DNA of 64,000 bases, taken from Lujinxingiaceae bacterium (GTDB lineage: Bacteria > Myxococcota_A > Bradymonadia > Bradymonadales > Bradymonadaceae). Where the stretch lies: the NCBI GenBank assembly GCA_013697635.1, contig JACCWM010000106.1, positions 99,071 through 163,070 on the forward strand, written 5' to 3'. The first letter of the stretch is position 1, and each line of letters opens with the position of its first letter. Below the pieces are notes generated by a model. It saw only the letters and a program-made list of their open reading frames with translations, was not told where the DNA came from and did no database searches. Below are positions 9,731 through 20,169 of this stretch, piece after piece. The translations under genes and the position numbers were made by a program.

Positions 9731-11347
9731 CTAGCTCTCTCCATCGACTTGATAGTCGACGTCGATAAAAGGCGCCTGATTTCTCCAACGCCGCAGCACG
9801 TCTTGAGCAGCGTCGCGAACAGGGGCTTGAGGGTCGCGGGCGAGTTCACGCAAAACATCGGCCGCCTGCTGGCAGCGCGCCAACTCGAGCAAGGGGACGA
9901 GATCGGTCGCCGCGTCGATCGACGCATCGAGCCGCAGCTGTTGCAAAACGGGAACCATCTCGCTCATCGCCTCGGGCGCTCCAAGCTTGAGAAGATCGAC
10001 GCCAAAGCGTCGCATGGGAGCCTGGACGTGATTGAGCAGCGCCAAAACACATCGCGCGTCGGCCACGTCCCAGCGTTTGTCCTCGGCCAAGCCCTGAGCG
10101 GGTGTTGTCTGACGGAGCAGCTCCACGGCCGTGATCAAGATTGGCTTTAAACCTGCGCCACTACGAAGTGAGGCAAAAGCCTGTTGTTGAGCGCGCTCGA
10201 CGCCAGCCTCGCGGTCGGACAACACACGTGCAGCGGCGCGCAGCAAAAACGCCTCGGCGCGAGTCCAGTCGTCTTCGGCGCTGTTGATGCGCGCAGCTCG
10301 CACACGAGACAAAGCCTCATCAAGCCTTGGAAACAGGTGGGCGAGGGCAGGGGAGGCGGCGCGCGCAAGGCTCTCGGCGGCGGTTTGTACGACCGGGCCT
10401 TCCGGTGAGCGAAGTGCGCCGACGACTGTTTGCATCAGCACGTCGTCGCCGCAACTGCCTGCGGCGTCGAGCGCAGCAAGATGAACAAACCGGTCGCGAT
10501 CGGCGAGGCCTTTGGCAATAAGTTGACGCTCGGCTGCCGTCGCATCCGATTTCAAGTGGCGAGCCAGCACGCGCAGCCCGATAGCCCAATGCTCGCTCGT
10601 GGACGGCGAGCGCTGAAGTAACTCAGTGACCGTTTTGCGCACGCGTGGGTCATCGATTCGCTGCAGCGCGCGAAGACCCACCGTGCTGCGCGCTGTGCTT
10701 TCGAGCACGAGCGCGGAAGTGAGTTCAAAGGCATCCTCGCGGGCGATCAACTCGTCGACGAAAAAGATCTGCTGATTTCCCTTGGACGTGCGAATCAGCC
10801 GCAAGAGCTCATCGGCCGCCATCGGAGAAGTCGTGACTTCACGCTCAACGCTCTTCAATGCGCTAAGGGCAAGCGCCGCGCGATCGCGCACGATCTCCTC
10901 GGCATCGCCAAGCGCATCTTGGGCCAAGGGCAGGCCGCCGCGATCCGCGAGCGCAACGAGTAGGTCCATGGCATAAGCGCGCACGAACGCATCGGCGTCT
11001 TGGCGCACATCTTGGACGAATTTGAACAGACGTTCGTTTCCAGGCATGGCCAGTGAGACGATCGACTTCATTGCCAGCGCGCGACCATCGGCCTCCTCGA
11101 CCTTTGAGCGGTAGTCAAAAACGTAGCGCATCAGGGGCAAGAGGGCGCGCTCGTCACCGATTTCACCAAGCACGATGGCAAGCGCGCGCCGCACGCGAGC
11201 ATTGCTCAAGGTGAGGTTGGCAGCCAGCGCCTCGACGGCTTCCGATCCAAGCGCCACGAGGTCATCCATCGTCGCGCGTTGGTGAATGGCATCCGGGTGG
11301 TCGAGCCGGTCAACCACCCGCGCAATATTCGCGGATTTGTTCGTCAA
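9731..11347 (-). CDS. HEAT-repeat protein, cytoplasmic
   Basis: The protein of about 538 residues is an alpha-helical solenoid of HEAT/PBS-lyase-type repeats, for example RRALAIVLGEIGDERALLPLMRY and DRFVHLAALDAAGSCGDDVLMQ. No signal peptide or catalytic motif is seen. The start is uncertain: no ATG exists before the repeats begin. I chose TTG at 11347 because GAGAGG lies just upstream; a further TTG at 11404 is in frame. HEAT solenoids usually act as protein-binding scaffolds. A second, exported HEAT protein lies at 20170-22053 but the two share no obvious close identity. Confidence 0.8.
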   Translation of the reverse strand: MTNKSANIARVVDRLDHPDAIHQRATMDDLVALGSEAVEALAANLTLSNARVRRALAIVLGEIGDERALLPLMRYVFDYRSKVEEADGRALAMKSIVSLAMPGNERLFKFVQDVRQDADAFVRAYAMDLLVALADRGGLPLAQDALGDAEEIVRDRAALALSALKSVEREVTTSPMAADELLRLIRTSKGNQQIFFVDELIAREDAFELTSALVLESTARSTVGLRALQRIDDPRVRKTVTELLQRSPSTSEHWAIGLRVLARHLKSDATAAERQLIAKGLADRDRFVHLAALDAAGSCGDDVLMQTVVGALRSPEGPVVQTAAESLARAASPALAHLFPRLDEALSRVRAARINSAEDDWTRAEAFLLRAAARVLSDREAGVERAQQQAFASLRSGAGLKPILITAVELLRQTTPAQGLAEDKRWDVADARCVLALLNHVQAPMRRFGVDLLKLGAPEAMSEMVPVLQQLRLDASIDAATDLVPLLELARCQQAADVLRELARDPQAPVRDAAQDVLRRWRNQAPFIDVDYQVDGES

Positions 11348-11456
11348 TTCCACCTCTCGTTGGCGTGGCGGCAGAGGTCTGAGGAGCGCACCAATGGCCG
11401 ACAAGTGATGCTTGAATCGGCATCCGATACGCTCGGCATGCCGGCAGTGTACTTTC

Positions 11457-11484
11457 TTGACACGTCACCTAGGCATGTTAGCAT
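11457..11484 (+). promoter_or_regulatory. sigma-70-type promoter for the CpoB-like/LysM genes
   Basis: A perfect TTGACA (11457-11462) is followed after 16 nt by TAGCAT (11479-11484). This is about 80 nt upstream of the TTG start at 11564 and in the divergent region after the HEAT gene. Confidence 0.45.
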
Positions 11485-11552
11485 CCGATTTGCCTTTATG
11501 TCAGCACATATAGGTTGCGCAAGGACTCTCCAGGAGTTCACGGGCAATGTCG

Positions 11553-11558
11553 AGGAGG
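11553..11558 (+). promoter_or_regulatory. strong Shine-Dalgarno site that fixes a TTG start
   Basis: A full AGGAGG lies 5 nt before the TTG at 11564. No ATG in the frame is close, and the residues right after this TTG form a lipoprotein signal. The site therefore decides the start of the CpoB-like gene. Confidence 0.75.
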
Positions 11559-11563
11559 CCTGT

Positions 11564-12661
11564 TTGAAGAGAAGTTCGAGAGTCCACATCGCAAAACGAC
11601 ACACCCAAGGGTTGGCCTGCGCGCTTCTTGCGTGGCCGGCAATGGCTTCAGTTGGCTGTGCTCACGGCACGGATACCAACAAGCAGGTCGCCGACGCCGC
11701 CGTGCAGACCCGCATCGAAGAGGTTGAGCGCACCAATGGCCGCCTCTCTGTGCGCATCGAAGAGTTGGAGCGCCAACTGCTGCTCGTCCAAGATCGCATC
11801 GAGGCAAGCCGCATCGCCATGCAACGTGGTGGCCAACTGCGCGAAGAACGCCCTGTGGTCGAAAACAATGCTCGCCGACCGCAGCCCGCGCCCGAGTCCT
11901 ATTACGGTCATTCCGACGCCTATTCGGCCGACCCCAGCCTGGACCAGCGCATCGCGCGCCGTCCGGTGTCAAGGATCGCGCTCTCGGCCGACCAATCGGG
12001 TGCGATGGAGGCCACGGCTCAACCTAAAGAGGCCGAGATTACGCTGCACGTCGAGGACGAGCTCGAGGACGACGGTGAAGTGCTCGTGATTACCGACGCC
12101 GACTTTCGGGCATTTGCTGGGCCCGACTTCACGTCGGCTCCGTCACAGTCCCCGAGCAGTGTGACCGGAGCGGGCCGAAACGCTCAGCCCCCGGTGACAA
12201 GCGAGCGCCTCGCGACCAGCGGCGAACTCAACCGACGCTCCGGCTCGGAAGCGCAGCCGGTTAAACCGTCTGCGGGAGGTGACTTGCTCAGTGTTTACCA
12301 GGACGCCCTCGCCGAATATCGCGCAGGCAACTATGGGCAGGCTCTGGAAGGCTTCCAGTCCTTTCTCGATGCGGGTCCGCGGGCGGACTATCTGGACAAC
12401 GCGCTCTATTGGATCGGCGAGTGCCATTATGGGCTTGGCGATTACACGCGATCGGTGCAGTATTTCCAGCGTATCATCGAAGAGATTCCCAACGGCAGCA
12501 AAGCGGCGGATGCGATGCTCAAGATGTCGCTCGCCTACGACCGGATGGGGCAGGGCGGCGAGGCGGTCAGTCTATTGGAGACGCTGACCAAGCAGCACCC
12601 GACTACCAATTCGGGCAAGCTTGCGGCCAAGCGACTCTTGGAGCATCCCCAACGCCAATGA
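11564..12661 (+). CDS. CpoB/YbgF-like TPR lipoprotein
   Basis: The 365-residue product starts at TTG behind a full AGGAGG. Its signal ends in a lipobox-like VGC (ASVGCAHG). A coiled coil follows (RIEEVERTNGRLSVRIEELER and on to about residue 90), then a disordered, Pro/Ser/acidic middle, then three TPRs (YQDALAEYRAGNYGQALEGF, ALYWIGECHYGLGDY, KAADAMLKMSLAYDRMGQ). Coiled coil plus three C-terminal TPRs is the layout of CpoB, the periplasmic partner of Tol-Pal. The tolQRAB-pal genes are not in this window, so the Tol link is inferred. Its stop overlaps an ATG of the next frame (ATGA). Confidence 0.85.
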   Translation: MKRSSRVHIAKRHTQGLACALLAWPAMASVGCAHGTDTNKQVADAAVQTRIEEVERTNGRLSVRIEELERQLLLVQDRIEASRIAMQRGGQLREERPVVENNARRPQPAPESYYGHSDAYSADPSLDQRIARRPVSRIALSADQSGAMEATAQPKEAEITLHVEDELEDDGEVLVITDADFRAFAGPDFTSAPSQSPSSVTGAGRNAQPPVTSERLATSGELNRRSGSEAQPVKPSAGGDLLSVYQDALAEYRAGNYGQALEGFQSFLDAGPRADYLDNALYWIGECHYGLGDYTRSVQYFQRIIEEIPNGSKAADAMLKMSLAYDRMGQGGEAVSLLETLTKQHPTTNSGKLAAKRLLEHPQRQ

Positions 12662-12750
12662 ACGCACCAAGCAGTCATAGAAACCGACAACTACAAATAA
12701 ATCTTACCGACGACGATGCTCGGGTGCCGCCAGAAGATTTGGGAGCCTTT

Positions 12751-13878
12751 ATGTGGAAGAAACGCAACTCTCGCAATAGTCGACAACAAAACCTCAGCCA
12801 CTCGGCGGGCAAATTCATGCGCCTGCTTGCAGGTGGCTGCGCAGCGGTGGCCTTGAGCGGCGCTGGAGCCAGCGAAGCGACGGCTCAGCAGTCGCTTCGC
12901 AGCCGTTCAGCTCCAGACTATCATGTGGTCAAAGAGGGAGACACGATGTGGGACGTGTCCGGATCCTACTATGGCGACACCTACCAGTGGCCGCGCCTGT
13001 GGAGCTTCAACCCCCACATCACCAATCCGCATTGGGTGTATCCGGGCGACATCTTGTATCTCAAGCAGGTTGACCGCAGCAAGGGCACACCTGGCGCCAC
13101 AGGTGGTCCCGTAGCCAAGGCCGAAGAGCAGCAGGCATTTGGAATGCATCTGCCCTTAGGTGGTTTTGTCACCGCGGAGGAGTTGCCCTACGTCGGGCGG
13201 ATCATCGGCTCGCCCAAAGAGGCCGTCATGCTCGCCGAGCACGATACGGTGTGGGTGGGTTTTGGTGAGGAGAGCTACACCGAACAGGAAAAAGAGCGCA
13301 CCAAGGAGAAGGACCGCACGGTTATGGCCGATGGTGGTGCCGTCAAAAACGGCGATGTTTTTGCCATTGTTCGCCGCGACGGAACCATCAAGAATGGCGA
13401 TGGCGATGAGATTGGCCACAAGTACTTCGTGCTTGGCAGCATTCAAGTAACCCAAGTCAGCGAGAATCAGGCCGACACGGCTCTGGTTACGCAATCCTGG
13501 CAAGAGATTCATCGAGGCGATTTGCTCGTGCCTTATGAGCGCCAGCTCAAGGTTGTCCAGCCCGTGCAGGGCGCCGAGGACGTCGTGGCCCGCATCGTTG
13601 ACTCTTTGCAACCAGCGTTCAACTTTGGTGAGCATCAATACGTCTTCATCAACAAGGGCGCCGAGGATAGCGTTCGTGTCGGCAACCGCTTCTTTGTTTA
13701 TCAGCGCTTCGAGGGCATGGATCGTCCTGGCGCGGAGGCCGACGAGGCGATTCCCTGGCAGCGGGTCGGCCAGGTGCTCGTGCTTGATGTGCGTGAGCGC
13801 TATGCAACGGCCGTAATCACCGACTCGTCACGCGAGATCCTGATCGGTGACCGCCTGGAGATGTACCGGGGCCACTGA
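12751..13878 (+). CDS. exported LysM-domain protein
   Basis: The 375-residue product has a signal peptide with a long basic start and a cleavage-like site ATAQ. A single LysM domain follows (about residues 57-105: YHVVKEGDTMWDVSGSYYGD ... WVYPGDILYL), so it should bind peptidoglycan. The remaining 250 residues form a beta-rich region with no known catalytic motif. GGGAG 5 nt before the ATG at 12751 supports this start; an ATG at 12658, overlapping the upstream stop, would add 31 residues lacking signal character. Location and operon suggest a cell-wall function alongside the CpoB-like protein. Confidence 0.87.
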   Translation: MWKKRNSRNSRQQNLSHSAGKFMRLLAGGCAAVALSGAGASEATAQQSLRSRSAPDYHVVKEGDTMWDVSGSYYGDTYQWPRLWSFNPHITNPHWVYPGDILYLKQVDRSKGTPGATGGPVAKAEEQQAFGMHLPLGGFVTAEELPYVGRIIGSPKEAVMLAEHDTVWVGFGEESYTEQEKERTKEKDRTVMADGGAVKNGDVFAIVRRDGTIKNGDGDEIGHKYFVLGSIQVTQVSENQADTALVTQSWQEIHRGDLLVPYERQLKVVQPVQGAEDVVARIVDSLQPAFNFGEHQYVFINKGAEDSVRVGNRFFVYQRFEGMDRPGAEADEAIPWQRVGQVLVLDVRERYATAVITDSSREILIGDRLEMYRGH

Positions 13879-13897
13879 GGCTCACCGGCTAAGAATT

Positions 13898-13941
13898 AAA
13901 AAGAGAGCTGCTCACCATCAATGGTAAGCAGCTCTCTTTTT
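13898..13941. terminator. bidirectional hairpin with A/T flanks
   Basis: The arms 13898-13916 and 13923-13941 pair with one mismatch and begin and end in AAAAA/TTTTT. The hairpin follows the LysM gene and faces the convergent J-domain gene. Confidence 0.8.
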
Positions 13942-13996
13942 ACCCATATCCATGAGTTGACATAATATACATTATCGGACTGCGTGAATATTAGAG

Positions 13997-14028
13997 AAAG
14001 CCGCAAACTCATCTGGTCTGCGGCCTTT
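13997..14028 (-). terminator. probable terminator of the J-domain gene
   Basis: On the minus strand the stem around GCCGCA/TGCGGC (14000-14005 with 14019-14024, extended by A/T pairs) lies just after the stop at 14032 and is followed by TTTCTCT. It is weaker than the neighbouring hairpin at 13898-13941. Confidence 0.45.
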
Positions 14029-14031
14029 GAT

Positions 14032-14799
14032 TTACTTCTTCTTGAACTTGTCCATGAGCTCCGTGAGGAAGTTCTTCTTCTTGCCCTTTCGCATCTCGAT
14101 GATGCGCAGCTGACGCTGGGCGCTGTGATTGCGTGAGTTGATCTGCAGGGCATTTCGAAACAGTCGTTCGGCCTCTCGCTCGCGGCCAAGGCCCTTGGTG
14201 ACGACGCCCAAGAAGACCAGAATCCAGTCCTTCTCGTTGAACTTCTGGCTGATCGCGTCGATCTGCTGGTAGATCTCCTGGGTACGCGTCTTGTCGAGCG
14301 GCTTGCCGTCCTCGTCTTTGGTGATCAACAAGTACTCGGTATAGAGCCTGTGGGCCCGGTACTCGATGTCGTCGGGGTTCATCTCCGAGGCGGCTGAGAA
14401 CTGCATGTGAGCGCCCTTGTAGGAGCCCTGATCGAGCATGGACTGGCCCTTTCGAAAGGCGGTCTCGGCGTTGATGATCGCGCTGATGTCGGTGTTCTGG
14501 CCGTTGAGCTCGAGGTCGTACTCTTCGCGTCGCTTACTATCAGCGAGCACCTGGTGGGCATTGTTGATCGTTTGAAAGATTTGCTGAAGCTTCTCGCGGT
14601 CCTCACCCAAATCGACGTTGCTGTAGCGGTCGACGTGCCACTTCTTGGCCAGATTTCGAAACTGGGTGGTCAGCTGCTGCTTGAGCGCGGCCTCGTCACC
14701 GCCGGGAGTGACGCCCAACAAATCGTAGAAGTTGGCGTCCTTTAGCTTGAGATGCATTGCCTGTATCTCGCGGCGCAGTGTCTCGGTGTCCTGTGCCAT
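14032..14799 (-). CDS. J-domain protein with TPR-like C-terminal half; HPD replaced by HVD
   Basis: The 255-residue cytoplasmic protein has an N-terminal J domain (about residues 22-95: FYDLLGV, NLAKKWHVDRY, INNAHQVLADSKRREEYD) and a C-terminal TPR-like helical region (AETAFRKGQSMLDQGSYKGA, AERLFRNALQINSRNHSAQRQLR), ending in a Lys-rich tail. J proteins normally stimulate the ATPase of DnaK through an invariant HPD; here it is His55-Val56-Asp57. Loss of the proline is expected to weaken or alter DnaK stimulation. No dnaK or grpE is nearby. The ATG at 14799 is the only sensible start. Confidence 0.88.
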   Translation of the reverse strand: MAQDTETLRREIQAMHLKLKDANFYDLLGVTPGGDEAALKQQLTTQFRNLAKKWHVDRYSNVDLGEDREKLQQIFQTINNAHQVLADSKRREEYDLELNGQNTDISAIINAETAFRKGQSMLDQGSYKGAHMQFSAASEMNPDDIEYRAHRLYTEYLLITKDEDGKPLDKTRTQEIYQQIDAISQKFNEKDWILVFLGVVTKGLGREREAERLFRNALQINSRNHSAQRQLRIIEMRKGKKKNFLTELMDKFKKK

Positions 14800-14904
14800 G
14801 AAGGCTTACCTGTCGTGTGACGAGAGTTGTCGAAAAACGCAGTGCGGGCTGCAAGAGACCAACCTAATCGATGTGGACCACGCTGACAATGCGCTTTGGT
14901 GAAA

Positions 14905-14937
14905 ACAAAAAGCCCCGGACCAAAGGTCCAGGGCTTT
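14905..14937 (-). terminator. terminator downstream of tRNA-Met
   Basis: Reading the minus strand, a 13-bp stem with one mismatch (14925-14937 with 14908-14920, loop of about 4 nt) is followed by TTTTTGTTTTC. It lies immediately after the tRNA 3' end. Confidence 0.8.
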
Positions 14938-14941
14938 AAGA

Positions 14942-15015
14942 TGGCTATGCAGGGACTTGAACCCCGGACCTAGCGGATATGAGCCGCTCGCTCTAACCAG
15001 CTGAGCTACATAGCC
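14942..15015 (-). tRNA. tRNA-Met (anticodon CAT), probably elongator
   Basis: The minus strand folds into a full cloverleaf: acceptor stem GGCTATG/CATAGCC, D arm GCTC...GAGC, anticodon stem AGCGG/CCGCT with loop CTCATAT, and T arm with TTCAAGT. The anticodon is CAT. The acceptor and D-arm sequence resembles elongator tRNA-Met, and an initiator type is excluded because the first base pair is a normal G-C. A lysidine-modified tRNA-Ile2 is the alternative. The 3' CCA is not encoded. Confidence 0.93.
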
Positions 15016-15349
15016 ATACACAAACTCAGCGAGAAAATCCCAGCGCCAAGACCTCCTCAAATACAGACAGCAAGCGCCCGGCGTCAAGTTGATTCTTTGG
15101 GCAGGCTTGCAGTTGATCGGCGAAGTAACGCATTTTGCACCTGCGCTATTCCGCAAGGCTCAGCCGGGGTGGAACATCGTGTCGCGAGCAGCAAAGTTGG
15201 CGAAAACAATCGTTATTTTGGAAACGAATTTGACATGGCTGCCGGTAAAGGTACAAATAGAGCCTGGTTCTACCGTGTGGTGGTATTTTGACCATTTCAC
15301 TGTAATTTCAACGACTTATGTATATTCCTTTTTGCTGGCAGTTTACGCC
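15016..15349 (+). other. 334-nt gap upstream of the transpeptidase gene
   Basis: The frame of the transpeptidase is open from about 15089, but the translation before the ATG at 15350 has no signal or domain character and the DNA is AT-richer than its surroundings. I read it as untranslated promoter DNA shared with the divergent tRNA. Apart from the promoter at 15230-15257 I see nothing in it. Confidence 0.6.
15230..15257 (+). promoter_or_regulatory. sigma-70-type promoter of the transpeptidase gene
   Basis: Perfect TTGACA (15230-15235) and TACAAA (15252-15257) are 16 nt apart, about 95 nt before the ATG at 15350. Confidence 0.4.
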
Positions 15350-16759
15350 ATGACTTATCGCAATAGCCATCGACGTCGCCTGGGCGTCTCGCTTGCAACA
15401 GCCATCACATTGACGTGCGGAGCCATCGGGTTCAGCCACGTCACCGCCCAAGAGCCGCCCCAGCTTGCTGTTCATCAGGCACAGCAGTCCGCGCACCGCT
15501 CAGCGGCTGCCGAGAACACCGTGCGCCATCTCAAGGGCCGGCTGCTCACACGCACCAACGATCGCGCCCGTGCCCAGGCCCTGGTGGTCGTTGAGGCTGC
15601 AAGCGCATTTCGTGAGCTCGAGTTTCCCAAAGTTCCCACCGACTGGGTAGCCGCCGGCCTCGATCTCTCCAAGGCCAAGCGCGAGGGTGACCGGCTCGTC
15701 CAAATCATGCCTGATGGCAGCAAGGTGACCTTTACGCTCGATGCGGATGTCCAAGAGTTCTTGGCTCAGCTCATGCGCACAAACCAGGTGGCCCATGGCG
15801 GCGTGGTGCTCATCGATCCACCTACGGGTCGCGTCGTCGCTCAGGTCGGTCACACCCATGGCTCTACAGCGTCCAACCCGGCGCTTCGCGCCTTTGCGCC
15901 CTCGGCGTCGGTCTTCAAAGTCGTCACCGCCGCCGCGCTGATCGAGGGCACCGGGCGAAATCCGGCCGACGAGGTGTGCTACCACGGTGGAGCGCGCTAC
16001 CTCAGCGAGAAGAACATCAAGGGTGACAGCCGCCTGGACAGCCGCTGCAACAATCTGGGCGGGGCTCTGGTCTGGTCGATCAACTCGATCATCGCCAAGC
16101 TGGCTTATAACGAGCTCAAACGCGAAGACCTTCAGGAATGGGTGGAGCGCTTTGGTTACAACCAGGAGATCCCTTACGAGTTTCCCATCGAGGTCAGCGC
16201 CGCCAACATGCTCGCCAACGACTACGAGCGCGCGCGCGCTGCGGCGGGCTTTCACCACACCAATTTGAGCCCGCTTCATGGCGCGCTGATCGGCGCAGCG
16301 CTTGGCAACGGGGGCATGATGATGCGTCCCTCGATCATCGAGAAGTTCGAGAGCCCCGAAGGCCTGGTCTTGTACCAGTTCGAGCCGCGAGAGTTTCGTC
16401 GCGTGATGAGCGCGGAGACGGCCAAGACTTTGAGCACCCTGATGTACCAGACGACCACCCAGGGCACGGCGCGCCGTCACTTTCAGAACCGTGGCAGTTT
16501 CCCGCGCGACATCGAGGTCACCGGCAAAACCGGCACCCTCTCGCATCAGGAGCCGTTTATGCGCTTTACCTGGTTTGTCGGCCACGCGCGCCACAAAACC
16601 TGGGGCGATCATCCGGGCATCGCGGTCGGTGGCCTGGTCGGCAACGGGGCCAACTGGCGCATCCTTGGCCCGTTTGCGGCCAGCGAGGCCGTGCGCAAGT
16701 ACTACGAAGTCGAGCGCGTACGTCGCGCAAAAAATTTGGAAGTCGCCTCAAGCAAGTGA
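15350..16759 (+). CDS. penicillin-binding transpeptidase, single catalytic domain
   Basis: This exported D,D-transpeptidase cross-links peptidoglycan or acts as a related serine enzyme. After a signal peptide or anchor (residues 1-34, ending VTAQ) come the three penicillin-binding motifs: S187-V-F-K, S243-I-N and K393-T-G. At 469 residues it lacks the glycosyltransferase domain of class A PBPs, and no PBP2/FtsI dimerisation module is recognised in the 150 residues before the active site. The ATG at 15350 is preferred because the signal follows it. It ends 8 nt from the convergent ABC-F gene. PBP or OXA-like assignment within the superfamily is not settled. Confidence 0.88.
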   Translation: MTYRNSHRRRLGVSLATAITLTCGAIGFSHVTAQEPPQLAVHQAQQSAHRSAAAENTVRHLKGRLLTRTNDRARAQALVVVEAASAFRELEFPKVPTDWVAAGLDLSKAKREGDRLVQIMPDGSKVTFTLDADVQEFLAQLMRTNQVAHGGVVLIDPPTGRVVAQVGHTHGSTASNPALRAFAPSASVFKVVTAAALIEGTGRNPADEVCYHGGARYLSEKNIKGDSRLDSRCNNLGGALVWSINSIIAKLAYNELKREDLQEWVERFGYNQEIPYEFPIEVSAANMLANDYERARAAAGFHHTNLSPLHGALIGAALGNGGMMMRPSIIEKFESPEGLVLYQFEPREFRRVMSAETAKTLSTLMYQTTTQGTARRHFQNRGSFPRDIEVTGKTGTLSHQEPFMRFTWFVGHARHKTWGDHPGIAVGGLVGNGANWRILGPFAASEAVRKYYEVERVRRAKNLEVASSK

Positions 16760-16767
16760 GCCGGGTT

Positions 16768-18750
<1,983 letters not shown>

Positions 18751-18801
18751 GGAACCGATGGGGTGAAGTACGGGTATGAGAGGCCGGCGCTGCTTGGAAA
18801 G

Positions 18802-18831
18802 CGTATACTATGGCTTCATCATGCCCTGCAA
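18802..18831 (-). promoter_or_regulatory. possible promoter of the ABC-F gene
   Basis: On the minus strand TTGCAG (about 18826-18831) is followed after 18 nt by TATACG (18802-18807); TAGTAT overlaps the same place at shorter spacing. It lies some 50-80 nt before the ABC-F ATG. Weak pattern match. Confidence 0.25.
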
Positions 18832-18851
18832 CGTGGCGATCCACTGCCAAA

Positions 18852-18881
18852 TTGACACCTTTGGGAAATGGCTGTTACTTT
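18852..18881 (+). promoter_or_regulatory. possible promoter of the PEGA-like gene
   Basis: A perfect TTGACA (18852-18857) with a poor -10 candidate TACTTT (18876-18881) 18 nt further, about 70 nt before the ATG at 18950. Confidence 0.35.
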
Positions 18882-18949
18882 ATTGCCAACGAACGTTCAG
18901 AATGCTGAAAGGTCGGCTGTTTGAAGTACCTATCCTGAGGGAAAACATA

Positions 18950-20068
18950 ATGAGATTTCGTGCCGTTACATTGCTCCTCGTAGTTCTCTCCTTGCTCTGG
19001 AGCACGCAGGTGTTCGCGCAGAACACCAAGAGCTCGAGCGTCGTGGTTCTCAAGTTCTCGGCGAGCGGTGTGGCCCAGGAGGTCATGGACCTGTTCTATC
19101 TCGAGTTGCACGAGCACATCCGCGCCCATGAGCGCATGCATGTCGCCGCCGGCGGCGAGGTCACGATCAATGATTTGATGCTCATGGCAGGCTGCGAGTC
19201 GCCGTCTCCAGAGTGTCTGGTCGGTTTGTCCGACTTCGTCGAGGGCGATCGCATCGTCTTTGGCTCGGTGCAAAAGCAGGGTGACGTTCACTCGTTTGAC
19301 GCCCAGATGTTTGACTTTGCCGAGGGCGGATTTGTTCGCGAGATCGTCGACTTCAAGTTGCGCGGAGACAGCCGTCAGATCCAATACGAGATACCCGCCG
19401 TCGTCGAGGCTCTGCTCTACGGCGATGCTGGCAAGCTGCGGGTCAATATCACCGGATCGGGCACGCCGCGCATTTTTGTCAACGGTATGGAAAAGGGCCG
19501 CGCGCCCTTGGTGATCGAAGATCTGCCACTTGGCGAGGTCGTCGTCGTTGCACGCGGCGATGACGGATCCGAGCAGACCGAGACCGTAGCGCTTCGGCGC
19601 ATCCAGACCGCCGAGGTCGGCTTTGCCTTTGAGGACGCCGTCGCTGCGCCACCGGCCGTGAACAAAGCCAATGCCTACCTGATCCCGGCGGTCATCGTCA
19701 CAGGCGTCGGCGTTGCAGGCATGGTCGTCGGCGTGCTCGGCCACACGCAGCTCTCCTCATTGGAAGAGGAAGCCAGCCTTTTCGTCAATGGCCGCTCGGC
19801 CATCGACGGCACGGAGGTCACGCGCGCCGATGATCTGCAATCCAGCATGAACTCGGCGCACACCATGCGCATCGTCGGCTACTCGATTGGTGCCGCCGGC
19901 CTGGTCGCTGGCGGCGTGCTGCTGGTCAAAGCCTTCTCCAGTGGTGATTCGGGTGACCGCGCGCCACAGGCCAATGCGACGCCAGTCGATGCCTCGAAGA
20001 GCCGGATCAGCTGGCAGGTGCTGCCAGGGCGCGATAGCTTCGCCCTGGGAATGGGCCTTTCGTTCTAG
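18950..20068 (+). CDS. exported protein with PEGA-like domain and two C-terminal membrane segments
   Basis: The 372-residue product has a clear signal peptide (MRFRAVTLLL to VFAQ). Residues 25-150 resemble a TolB/FlgO-like alpha/beta domain (VVVLKFSASGVAQEVMDLFY). A PEGA-like beta domain follows (IFVNGMEKGRAPLVIEDLPLG), then two hydrophobic segments (AYLIPAVIVTGVGVAGMVVG and IVGYSIGAAGLVAGGVLLV) split by a helical loop. This layout is common in Myxococcota envelope proteins of unknown role. GAGGG 8 nt before the ATG at 18950 supports the start over the longer open frame from 18776. A strong terminator follows. Confidence 0.82.
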   Translation: MRFRAVTLLLVVLSLLWSTQVFAQNTKSSSVVVLKFSASGVAQEVMDLFYLELHEHIRAHERMHVAAGGEVTINDLMLMAGCESPSPECLVGLSDFVEGDRIVFGSVQKQGDVHSFDAQMFDFAEGGFVREIVDFKLRGDSRQIQYEIPAVVEALLYGDAGKLRVNITGSGTPRIFVNGMEKGRAPLVIEDLPLGEVVVVARGDDGSEQTETVALRRIQTAEVGFAFEDAVAAPPAVNKANAYLIPAVIVTGVGVAGMVVGVLGHTQLSSLEEEASLFVNGRSAIDGTEVTRADDLQSSMNSAHTMRIVGYSIGAAGLVAGGVLLVKAFSSGDSGDRAPQANATPVDASKSRISWQVLPGRDSFALGMGLSF

Positions 20069-20097
20069 GCGTCGCTTCGCTCCATCCCACTGAAATT

Positions 20098-20138
20098 AAA
20101 AAGGCGAGGCCCTCAAAGTGAGGGCCTCGCCTTTTTTT
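20098..20138. terminator. strong terminator between convergent genes
   Basis: An 18-bp stem (20098-20115 with 20119-20136) starts with AAA and ends in a run of seven T. It ends the PEGA-like gene and, by its A-rich left arm, probably also the convergent HEAT gene. Confidence 0.88.
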
Positions 20139-20169
20139 ACCAACGAGCACGGGTCGGGTCAGCTGGGCG

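Noticed and set aside
13957..13979. TTGACA and an AT-rich palindrome between convergent gene ends
   Set aside because: No -10 box at proper distance and no gene downstream; probably chance or part of the terminator region.
15089..15349. 87-codon upstream extension of the transpeptidase
   Set aside because: AT-richer, holds a good promoter and gives no signal or domain; the signal peptide begins at 15350.
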